NCBI GenBank assembly: GCA_002914805.1
Contig: JXTB01000402.1
Span: forward strand, 108,429 to 172,428
Reading direction: 5' to 3'
Length of the DNA stretch: 64,000 bases
From: Parasponia andersonii
Lineage: Eukaryota > Streptophyta > Magnoliopsida > Rosales > Cannabaceae
This document shows positions 36,671 to 47,394 of the stretch, one piece after another; position 1 is the first letter of the stretch; each line of letters opens with the position of its first letter. The notes beneath the pieces were generated by a model. The model was not told the origin of the DNA. It was given only the letters and a program-made list of their open reading frames with translations, and ran no database searches. A program made the translations under genes and the position numbers.

Positions 36671-37112
36671 AGGTTGAATATAGTAATAGTTCTTGAATTA
36701 TATTATTGTACAATTTTAATTCCAGTATTTTCAAACTTATATAGTAATGGTCTGTATATTATGCGATTGCGATTGTTACAACAATAGCCCCTTTTATCAT
36801 ATATTATTAGTAAAAATAGTTACGAACTAAATGTATAATTTGATATTATTTATTTTATGAATCAAAATCTTGTTATTAGCTATACTTATTTATTTGTGAA
36901 AAAAATAATTATTACTATAATAATTGCGTACAACTCCGTAGTTTACTGTGTAAATTCTATGAAATATTTAATAGTGTGACAAAAAAAGTCACCATTACAA
37001 CAATTAAATAATTAAAAAATCATTACTATATAATTTAAAAAAATCAGATACCAAATAGTCCATCAGATATAATTCAAGAATATAATTCAAGAACTGTTAA
37101 TATCATTAACCC
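36671..37112. mobile_element. Small Mutator-like element in an ATT microsatellite
   Basis: Left end AGGTTGAATATAGTAATAG and inverted right end GGGTTAATGATATTAACAG share the following TTCTTGAATTATATT. TTATTATTA flanks both sides (36662-36670, 37113-37121), consistent with a 9-bp duplication, but it lies in an ATT repeat and so is weak evidence. Confidence 0.45.
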
Positions 37113-37300
37113 TTATTATTATTATCATGTGGACCTAAACTAGTTTCCTTACAGATTCCAAGTTGATATTCAAGTACAGGTATCAACTCTTCATTTCCAA
37201 GTTAACCCTAATTATTATTATGTGGGCCTAAACTAGTTTCCTTACAGATTTCAAAGTTGACATTCAAGTACAGGTATCAACTCTTCATGTCCAAGTAAAA
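37113..37300. repeat. Tandem duplication, ~99-bp unit
   Basis: Two copies of a unit containing CCTAAACTAGTTTCCTTACA and TTCAAGTACAGGTATCAACT followed by CTCTTCAT, at about 37113-37206 and 37212-37300, with few differences. The duplication appears recent. Confidence 0.8.
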
Positions 37301-37878
37301 AAGAGACATTCTCATTAAACTCTCGTCAAATATATGATTTTTCTTTTTCAATCATAGGCTCCTGTTCTCGTGATTGCTTTATATCAAAACCCATAGTTGG
37401 ATATTGTTACAAACGTATCCACAATAGCAAAATGTTTATAAATCATCTTGACATACCTCAACTCTATGAATACTCGTTTTTTAAATCATGAATCAACCAA
37501 ACCCAACATTGTGAGAATAATAACTTTAGCACCCGAGAAAAGGTCTAAAGCAGCCACATTAAAATAACACCGCATAGACAAGAGTGCTGAAATACTGGAA
37601 CGGAGTATACACAGCAGAATGAATGATAAAACATCTATATTTTTATAAATATATTTAAATGAATCCTAACAAGAAACTGAGACAACAGAGGTGGATTTAG
37701 GAAGAAAGATACAAACTTTTACACTCCTCGTCCACGGTCCACTCCAGACACTTCACAACATTATGACTCCAAACAGCGAAGGTTAAAAGGAACCAGAACA
37801 AAAAGAAAGGAAGAAGACGAGGAGAAATTACTCTGAGACCTCTTTGAGGGATGAGGCAATGGGGTGATCTTCCATGGA
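37301..37878 (-). other. 3' flank of RAD23, probably including the 3' UTR
   Basis: Downstream of the RAD23 stop codon (37879-37881). The first ~200 bp beyond the stop are GC-richer than the farther sequence and probably belong to the transcript. No further gene was seen. Confidence 0.4.
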
Positions 37879-40800
37879 TCATTCATCAAACTCGTGGATA
37901 TGATCTAAGAGGTAGTTCGCAGCCAGCTCCTCATTTTTGTTGCAGGCAAAGAACACCTCCAACACAAGGGCTCGATCAAAGCCCATTGCTTCAAGCTGAC
38001 AGCCGATATTGGGAAGAAAAGAACATGTAAAGCTTAAACCCAAGCATAAAACAATTGGGACATAACAATAACCACAGAAGCGCCATTAATTTATATATAG
38101 AACACCATCATTCACCAATACTCAAAGAAACAACCACATGTCGTAAAGAGCAGTTTAGAAAAAGAAGCACCAACTATTTCTGTTTGGGAATTTCTTAATT
38201 GATTTGGAGTGCCTACATACGTAAATGTAGAAATAAAACAAAAAGTAACAAAATGTGATACACCAGAAAACAATGGGCGTGCAATACAAGGCCCAGCACC
38301 AATAAGACATGCGATATAACAAATTCAGTAAAAAAGGTTTTTTTTTGTTTTGGGGGGGGGGGAGGCCTTGAGAAGCTGGAAACAATTTATGAAGCTGGAA
38401 ACAATTTATGAACATTTCTTATAAATTAAATAGGTTACATCTGCAACATTTGTGGTTGTTGAAATATTTCTTCAGTAGACGTTACACACACATTCCTAAT
38501 AGACGTTGCACACACATTCCTAATATGTAAACATAGTATCATCGTATGATAAAAAGAGTTTATGAGACTAATTTTAGAAACTTAACAGAAAATTTAGTGA
38601 CCTAGAGAACTTAAAAGGTCACGTAAAAAGATCCAAGACAATCCACAAATTAAGACACACTGGAAGTCTGAAACTAAAATGCTTTAAAACACTACGAATC
38701 AAGTATTATTTTAATGTCCAAGACAACAAATTGATGAGGTTTTATCAACAGGTAGCAAACTGAATTCCTTTAGCAAATGAAAAGGAGACTTACACGTTCA
38801 ATGGCTTCCCGCTCCTCAGGAGTGACTGTTACTGACTGTGGCATTTCTAGTATGTTCCTGTAATATATCAAGCAGCACCTCATAATCTGTACAAGATAAA
38901 TGAACGCATCTGTCTCTGCGCATTTTTGTGAATTATGTGTATAAAAAGAAACCCTCACCCCTCTGCACCCTCCACAGGCTCATTTATCAGGTGAAAGAAG
39001 TCAGCCTGATGCTCTTGGATTAGCCTCATGAGATGAGGATTCTGTTTCCCTAGCTCTTGAAGCATTGGCTGCCATAGAACGTCAATAAGGACTTAGGAGT
39101 ACTGGAAAAAAGAAAGAAGATATATTTAGGAAAAGGAAAAATAACCTGCAATATTTGTGGGTTAGCTTGCACCATTGCCCGCAATGCGTTGAACTGAGAG
39201 AAAGTAATACAAAGAAAAGTTAGGAGACACACAGACAGCTTAACACAGAAGGTTCCAAACCTATATAGAGAGAGAGAGATACCTGTTGACTGTTTCGTAG
39301 AAAATCAAGGGTACCAGCACCAGCAGTGCCACCAGCACCAGAGCCGATGTTTGGAAGACCCTGTTCAAGACACTTAACACATTATTAAATGAATCTCAAA
39401 CCTAATTTATCAACAGAAACTGCTAGCAATTACCTGTGGAAAGAGGTTTAAAGGATTCGCATTAGGCACACTTGAAGGGGCAGCTGCTGGTTGTGCCGAC
39501 TGCAGAGGTTGAGATGGAAGGTCAGTAGCTTGTGCATTTGCAGGAATTCGGGCCACTGGTGCAATATCCGCTTGCTCAGGAATGCCCTGATTTTTGTAGT
39601 TAATGATTACCACCGATGGACGTAACCAAGAAAGAGGATAATTAACCTCAATGAATTCAACCAATAGGACAAACCATGAAACCACACGTTTTCTTTCACA
39701 ATTACTACCAGAGAATCTTATTTTCTGACTTAATTCATCAGTAATTTGTATCACCAAATTTTAAGGAATTAACATCCGAGTCGAAGTATACTAGGGTAAA
39801 TGTTGCATGCTAAGATAACGAACAAGAGCTGAATTAGCAACCAAAACATATTTAACTTACAGAATAAAGGTATTCAACAGCTCTCTCAGGGTTGTTAAAG
39901 GCAGCACGCAAAGCTCGGACAACAGTATCCCTATCCCAGGTACCTCCACCCATATCCAGAATCTGCTGAATTGCTCCCTCTAAATTGTTTCCAGCAACCA
40001 GGTTCGATGCCGCTTGGCCATAAACATCAGCATCTGACCTGCTTAAGCAGATATACCAAACTTCTAAGGAATATTCCCAAGTGTGAACGGAGGAAACATG
40101 AAGAGCAATAAAAAAATTGAGAGAAACGAAAACAACACAGATAAAAAGAGACACATACACTACTGCAGCTGAAGGCACAGGAGCAGGGGTAGGAGAAGGT
40201 GTTGTCACCGATGCAGCACTGATAAATACACACAAATCAGAAACAGGAAACAAGTTTTTATTCTAAAAAAGAAAGACAAGGCACCAATTTTCAAAAAACG
40301 CTGCACAACTCACGGTGCTGGAGCTGCTATAGGGCCAGGTGTAGTTGATGTCAGAGCAGGAGCAGAAGCAGAAGCAGAAGCAGGAGCAGGGGCAGGGGCA
40401 GGGGCACTAGTTTGTCGTGGCTGCAAAGAAAATAAAAATCATAGAATAACTAAGTTTAACATAACAGAAGCTAACATAAACTTGTATTCAAAAGAAAACA
40501 TGATTAGTGATTAACCAGGACTGAATAAAGAATAACAGAAATCAACAGCTTTAACCAATAAAAGTTCTGAAAAGTCAACTACAGAATATTGGTTTCAAGG
40601 AATCAGCATCGAGACTTTACTAGGATCTCACCAAGTAAACTCTTAGAGGAGGCAGTCCTCAGAACTTGAAAATGCAATAAAGATAATCAGAAGATTGACC
40701 CCTTTTACTACACAGGAAAAAAAAAAAGCACTTCTCTGAGTTTCAGACTCTGACATACCACTGACAATTACCCATATCAAGAAGTACTCCATAAACAGAT

Positions 40801-42534
40801 ACTCCGAGGAAAAATTGTCAAGTACTCAACAAGTGCATATAGGAATATTTGTCCTTAATTAGAGTTCTAATAGTGTGAAATTCCGATTTCTTTCTGCTAT
40901 ATAAGAGCAAAGTCATCGTTCTTGCAAAAACCATGCAATATATTTTATAGAATAAAATTTTGGATCAAATTTCAGTATATTACCATTCACGAAACTCCAT
41001 TACAAATTTTCCTTTAAAAAAATGAAGATAATTTGGGAATTGAAAAACACGAGTCCGTAGAAATTAACCGTGCACAGCAATCATACTGCAGAGTACTTAA
41101 ACAAGAGAAGTAACAGATCTTGCAAACCATAAAAAATCAGACGGTAAAAGATGCATAATCCTAGAAGCTTCATGCTAAGTAGGAGCGGTCAATGTTAGTA
41201 TCAGAATTTCATATATGCACCCACAAACCAATAGGACTAGTTTTATTCTTCAAGGGGCTGTAGGCACTACATATTAGTCTTGTAGCAAAGACTACCTAAT
41301 ACACTTTGAACTAGAGATTCGTGTCTTGCAGCTAACCCAAGACAATTCTCGAACAACCCAAAACAAAATTTAATTTGTAAAAATGACTTAATTGTGCTAT
41401 AAAACATTTTGAGCAGTAGAAATACTAACAAACCCCAAAGCAAGTGCAGAATATACCATCCCCGGCCCCCAAAAAAAAAAAAAACAAAAAGATTACATTA
41501 TATACCATGGCAACTACAACAAAGGGAAAGAACACAATAACAATAAATAATATTAAAAAAAAATGTATGAATACCTTACTAGGTGCACTTGTAGTTGAAC
41601 CCTCACCAGACGAGGTCTTACTCTAGCAATTTGTAGGTACACAGAATAAACACGATTAGGACAGAAAAAGAGCAGAATAATCACATATAATTATTGATAC
41701 AAGCCGAAATGAGGAAAAATAGTTGTAGTAGTAGAATAAGATTACTTTTGTCAACATTATTACAACAAAGCTATTTTCTGCAACTTGGTTCTCCTCCAAT
41801 GTAGTTCCATCTTTAAGAACTTTCCCTTGATGGATGAGCATCTGCTGTGCAGCAGGATATACATCTGAACCTTGAACAGTCTCTATATTTTTCTTCACAT
41901 CAGAAACCTGCCCAGTATCGTCATTAGAATTTCGGCATTCTTTGCTTGTGATTGTCAAAGATTAAACATCATAATGCAGCACATTTATCCAACAAGAAAG
42001 CATAATTGGGAATAAGTTGTAAACCAAAAAAAAAAAAAAAACAAATCCTGAAATTCTTTCTTACTCTCTAAGCAAAGCACAGCAGAAGTAATGACCCAAC
42101 ACACAAGTTAAGTACAATTCACAAAATTGGAATAGGAAAATATTTTCAAAGCCCAAAAAATACACGACCCAAAAAGGGAAATTGCATAACTTGAAACTTG
42201 AAAGGGACAGAAAAAACTAGATAACCAAAACAAAGTTTGAACAATTAAAGCATAAATTCGAATATTACAATCCGAATTAGGCTCTAATTAGTACGAATTC
42301 AAATCCTAATTAACACACCCTATCAGAGATTTCGCAAACACGATCCAAATTCACAATACCATACACAAAAGCTAAAAAATACAAATAGGAAAATAGAACT
42401 GAAAATCAAATGCAAACTAGATACAAAAATAATTATTAAAAAAAAAAATTGGGGGTTGGAGCGCGAACCGTGTCCTGAGGCTTCACTTCGATTTCGAAGT
42501 GAGTACCCTTGAGAGTCTTGACAAAAATCTTCAT
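37879..42534 (-). CDS. RAD23: RAD23 ubiquitin-shuttle protein, complete, 12 exons, 396 aa
   Basis: Shuttle factor that carries ubiquitinated proteins to the 26S proteasome; RAD23 proteins also bind the XPC/RAD4 nucleotide-excision-repair factor. Exons: 42534-42469, 41907-41746, 41622-41575, 40420-40314, 40218-40159, 40038-39861, 39586-39434, 39360-39283, 39193-39146, 39068-38959, 38857-38794, 37995-37879. All introns are GT-AG, phases agree and the CDS is 1191 bp with the stop. Domains: ubiquitin-like 1-76 ([17 protein letters not shown]...), an Ala/Pro/Ser linker about 80-147, UBA1 about 163-207 ([20 protein letters not shown]), XPC-binding about 273-331 ([20 protein letters not shown]), UBA2 about 349-390 ([20 protein letters not shown]). 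Length is normal for plant RAD23. No disruption is seen. The exon 1 donor GTTCGC is weak, and exon 4 carries an imperfect GCAGGA/GCAGAA microsatellite. Wording is closest to the RAD23C/D type; the exact paralogue is not settled. Confidence 0.95.
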
Positions 42535-42834
42535 CTTCTAACTCTCGATGATCCTCGTTCTTCACAGCCCTAAATTTAGCTGTTTCAGAATCTGAACTTC
42601 CGATCCCAAAAACGATTTTGCTAACCCTAAACTCAAACTGAGAAAAGAGAAAGAGAAGAGAGAGAAAGCAAAGACAAGAAAGAAACCCAAGGCAAAGGAA
42701 AGGACCAACCGAAAAGAGCTTCCGCGATGAAGAAAAGAAAGAAATTAATTAAGAAGATCAAATGAAAATGAAAAAGAAAAAGCACAAAGTTCCCCAATAT
42801 ATATATGATATGAGAGAACTTACTAGTTACCACG
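42535..42834 (-). promoter_or_regulatory. 5' leader and core promoter region of RAD23
   Basis: Upstream of the ATG the minus strand has a pyrimidine-rich leader (repeated CTCTTCTCTTT, about 42640-42690), common in plant housekeeping genes. Further up, TATATATAT near 42798-42807 could serve as TATA element. The leader would then be roughly 230 nt. The exact start of transcription cannot be read from sequence. Confidence 0.4.
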
Positions 42835-44403
42835 CGCTTTGAGGGGGATTCAACTATACTCGCTGTGATATGAGAGCGGATTTTGATGTGGACGGTGGAT
42901 GTTGCTGCTGTGAATATTTGGAGCCGTTGTTAGAGCGTGTGGAAGTGTTACTCTGTATATCTGGTTTATTGGCCTTTTTCTTTTATTTATTTATTTTTTT
43001 TACATGTCATATTTGACATATAGGTAAACAGTGAGAGTGAATTAAGAAAAATAAATAAATGGAGTGAGCTAGATTTTTGGTACGCCTTATGGAAAGCAGA
43101 AAGGTGCCGTCATAATTCAACATTGGGTTACACCGCCAATAATGTGGACCCTCGAAGATGAATAAGTCTATCCAATACTTTAAGTCCTGATAAACATGTT
43201 AGAATGTTTTGTATAGAAAATTAGATTTTACTCTGTCTTAATATTAGATTGTATTAGATTAAATTATTTTAGTACTAAATTTGGCATAATATGACGATGA
43301 GATGAAATAAAAAATGAGTGACTGTCATTGAAGAGACATAATTTAAGAAATGTGAAAAAAAAAAAAAAAAAAATAAGAGAGATGTGAGATCCACGACTAA
43401 TAAGGAGAAAGTAAAAATAAAAAAAAAATATAGATTTTACGTTAATGGGAAAATGAGAAAGCAAGAGATAGGACTACTGTAATCCATCTTGCAATGAGTT
43501 ATAATAGTCCCCTCAAAAGTTACTAGTTAATCCCTTTACTAAAAGAGTAGCTATCACATATTGGTTTTCTCTCCTCGTCATATTTTAATTAAATCCATTC
43601 ATCATTTAAAACTGAAAATTCAATTACTACTTATTGTACCCTTTTATTATCCTAAAATAGTCCTTACCACTATAAAAATATATTTTCCTTTTGAGAATTT
43701 ATGGTGAGTGTCTGTTTTTTATATTTTGTTTTAATAAATGCATGCTTTCTCTATTTTTAGCTAAATACATGCATATATGTATTTTTACATCTGGTATATA
43801 TACATATATACTAGCTTTAATTTATGTACTAAGTATATTAGTTTTTATACTTATTAATATATCATATTTTACCCTTAGAATATGTATTGATATATTAGTC
43901 ATTTTACTACAATATTTAAAAAACTAAAATTTACTTAAAATGGGCTCAAAAATTAGCCGATTTATACTAAGCCCATTTCCATTTTCAATCCAGAAGGTTT
44001 TAACCCAATTTTTTCTTCTAATTCCTCTCTTTGTTCGTCTCGGTCATTTAGCATTATTTCACTTTAGTAATTAATTATTTTTAGGTTATGCCACAATCCA
44101 AAAAGATAACTGTATAAATCACGAAGATATAAGGAGGTCCAAGAGACAACAATTATGTAAAACTTAAATCAGGATCAGAAATCTAAAAATATTCAATAGT
44201 GCCTTGATGCCCAAAGTACAAAGTAAAACACATTTACTTGAATTTTGTTTAAGAAACAAAAAGAATCAATAGAACAATTACAAAGTTTATTAGTTGCTTA
44301 ATAATAGTTTATGTAAAAATAAGTAAGACTGGCAATTTATGATACGATATGACAATATCACTTGAAATCCGCATGGAAATAATGAGTGTGGGATTAGCTT
44401 AAA
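42835..44403. other. Intergenic stretch upstream of RAD23
   Basis: AT-rich, with poly(A) tracts near 43351-43371 and no recognisable gene. 43500-43640 resembles 4650-4800 (both contain TCTCTCCTCGTC then TTAATTAAAT-TA), so it is probably a dispersed repeat. Confidence 0.5.
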
Positions 44404-45190
44404 CGTGTTCATGTCAAAATTAGATTTAACCCGATAACTCATTTATTAAACGAGTCAGATTCAGGTTGATCGCCTAACTCGAAACTTATCCATAATGACG
44501 CATTTATTAAACAAGTCAATCCACATATGACCATATAATACATATGCATAATTTTTAATATTTTTACTATATCTGTTGGGACTTATTTTGTATTTTTTAA
44601 ACTTTATTATGCATATGTATTGAGATTCTATGTGATATCTATTTGGTTTTGTTACATATTTGTGTTTTATGATTTGATAACATATGTGAATTTATGTTAC
44701 AAGTGTTCAAAAAGTGTATTTTAGTTAATTTAGATTAAATGGGTTGACAAGTTATGTCGAGTTGACACGCCTTACATAAATTCATGATCCGATAATTTAG
44801 TAAATTCATGACACATGTTCAGGTCAAAATTAGATATAATTTGATAACCCACTTATTAAACAAATCGGATTCGGGTTGACTATCCAACTCAAAATTGACT
44901 CATAATGACTCGTTTATTAAACAAGTCAACCCATATATGACCTATATAATACCTATGTCAGATTTTTAATATGTACATTGGAACTTATTTTATATTTTTA
45001 AAACTTTATTATGCATATATATTGAGATTTTATATGATTTCTATTTGATATTGGTACATATTTAGGTTTTATAATTGGATAAAATATATGAATTTATGTT
45101 ACAAGTTTTAAAAAGGTATATTTTAGTTAATTTAGATTAAATGAGTTGACAGGTCATGTCGAGTTGATACAAGTTACATAAATATGACTT
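44404..45190. repeat. Two tandem copies of a ~409-bp unit
   Basis: Copy 1 starts GTGTTCATGTCAAAATTAGA (44405); copy 2 starts CATGTTCAGGTCAAAATTAGA (44813). They stay collinear through TTTATTAAACAAGTCAA, AACTTTATTATGCATAT and TTTTAGTTAATTTAGATTAAA. A third, degenerate start follows at 45181-45260. The unit is non-coding; the repeated TTATTAAAC-A-GTC and GTCGAGTTGACA motifs are familiar from dispersed plant transposon sequence, family unknown. Confidence 0.75.
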
Positions 45191-45361
45191 TTAAATAAAT
45201 GAGTTATACAAGTCGTGTCAAGTCAACCTATTTATAAATAAATTAGATTTGGTTTAGAATTTTCGATACAATTATTAAATAAGTTGGGTCCGAGTGAGGT
45301 ATGTATTGCTATACAAGTATATTAAGACCTCTAGCCAATACAAATTGCCACTTCATTTATA

Positions 45362-46112
45362 TTAGATGTTTAGTGGATGTGTGTTAAGCATCTCTCTATC
45401 CTCCTCTTGCAATTCAAAGCTCGCAGACTCTAACAATTCGACCCCTCCAGTAACATCCCCGATCGCCTCCTTGATCTTGGGATTACCTATTTGGATCTTC
45501 CTGAACTTGGCATTCTTGGACTCTCTCACTATGTTCTTTAGCAGCTTAGGAAAAACTTTAATTGTCCCAGATTTTGGCTTCCCGAAAGAAACCCACCAAC
45601 ACAAGCCTCCAATTCACTTCGAGACGAATCTCTCCCATCACCAGACAATCCAGAATTAGCGCCATTCTCACAACCATTAACACAGCTTTCCACATGTACA
45701 GACACACTGTCTTCTGACCTATAATCTGCCCATATATTAGACACTTGAACACATCAAGAGAAAACTTATTTTGACATCACTTCCTAGAAGTGACCAAAGA
45801 CTCAAAAGGGTCGAACCCATTTATGGGCTTCCGATCCTGATTCGAATTACTAGAAAGAAGCTCCGGTTTTGGATCAGAACTAAAAGGTGTCTTCTAAGGC
45901 GAAGGCTTCGAATTTGAATTGGAAATCAAAGGAAGGTTGGATTGGAGAGTGTACGATGGGCGAGGAATAATCAAGTTAAAGGGTCTGAAAGAAGAAGAAG
46001 CGGATCCTAAAACCCTACCATGGCCCTTGAATCTACTAGAAGAAGAGGAAGAAGAAAGTAGGTCATTGACTTTCTTCATGAACCCCTTGACTTTGTCTTT
46101 CACATCATCCAT
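45362..46112 (-). pseudogene. PUX2: PUX2-like pseudogene (N-terminal and PUB part only)
   Basis: PUX2-type proteins are plant UBX-domain partners of the CDC48/p97 ATPase, with an N-terminal zinc-finger-like part, a PUB (PUG) domain and a C-terminal UBX domain. The minus strand starts MDDVKDKVKGFMKKVN at 46112. The reading then meets a TAG near 45894 and a TGA near 45780, shifts frame once before YRSEDSVSVHVESC (about 45720) and again before GKPKSGTIKVF (about 45585), and ends after GGVELLESASFELQEEDREM. The zinc-finger cysteines are partly lost (CLIYG where a C-x2-C is expected). The UBX domain is absent. No introns are visible, so it could be a truncated duplicate or a retrocopy. The family call is by recognition of the N-terminus and PUB segment. 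Confidence 0.75.
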
Positions 46113-47280
46113 TCTATCTAAACCAAGAAAAAGAATAAGAAGGATTTTGATTATGTTTCGGAGAAAAGAAAAGAAAATTTTTGTGGGAAAATTCTTGGAG
46201 AAAAAGGTTGTTGGCCTTTGGGTATCTTTCTGGATGAGGAAGATGTGATTGGAAGAAGTAGAGAGTTGATTGTTATTGGTGGTATTTCGACCTAAAAAAT
46301 ATCATTATGGGCGGTTTAAGTCATTCTTCGATTTTTACGCGTTTCGGCTATGAGGATGTGACTTGCTTCTTTTTTCTCTTTTTTTTTTTTCAAAATGAAT
46401 AATAAAATATAAGTACATATATTATTAGATCAATCCCATTTTTTGGCCCGAATGATTACTTGAATTCCATTTTAGCTGCTAAACTACAAACATCTTAATT
46501 TTAGGACCTGAATTTTTTATTTGTCTCATTTAACCCTTTTCGTAACAATTTCATTATAAATGGAAGAAAATTTTCATGTTTTGCCTCCTGATTTATATCC
46601 AAACTCTTATCTTAGTTCCTAAACTTTAAAATATCTAGGCACCATTTGATTTGATTAATAAATTTTATAAATTTTGAGATCAAGTTTTATTTATTGTTTT
46701 CATATATTTTTTGCAGTTAAAACCTACCTGCTAGAAAAATTATTTGTTAGGTTTGATGGGTTCATGACCTACTTTATTTGACTATACGAATTTTGAGTAG
46801 CGTTTGTACACACAAAATGCAATTATTAAAGAAAATTTCCTTCATAAAACTCGGGGGGCAGTGGAATCAGAATGTTATCTCCTACTTATTTCCTAAGGGA
46901 CTATGCAAACGTCCATTTAGAGGAGATGGAATTTTAGATCGTCGAAGTATTTGAAATTCCTTAAAATCCTAAGATTTTCTCCTCGCTTCATGCCTCAGCA
47001 TGTCGTATTACGCAATTTCCCTTCTCGAACAAAAAAGTAACTAAGCGAAACATTCATTGTTCGATGTGATATATTGCTATATCCTATTTTGACATGGAAC
47101 TTTTGAAACAGTTGAGTTTGCATCACTCATATTGACTGTTTTCTTAAGCGACCTAACCTATCCTAACACTTAAAACTCGTTTTAAGTTAGTTGGATTCAA
47201 ATCGCTAAAAGCGTACTGATCAGTCACTTGGTGATTGACTAATTGGTTAAAATTATTATTGTGTTTTTATTATTTTGCAG
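46113..47280. other. Intergenic stretch before the antisense-ORF retroelement
   Basis: 46440-46660 has paired phrases (CTAAACTACAAACATCTTAATTTTAGG and CTAAACTTTAAAATATCTAGGC) seen in low-complexity fold-back elements, without clear ends. From about 46900 the base composition changes toward that of the retroelement to the right. No pol remnant could be recognised. Confidence 0.4.
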
Positions 47281-47394
47281 GAACATCTGACAGGGAAATA
47301 ATAATATTTATTAAAAGAAGTCACCCGTACATCAGCAAATAGGAAGGGGGACGAAGCCCGTATTGTTCTAAAACTATTAAAAAAAATTCAAGTG

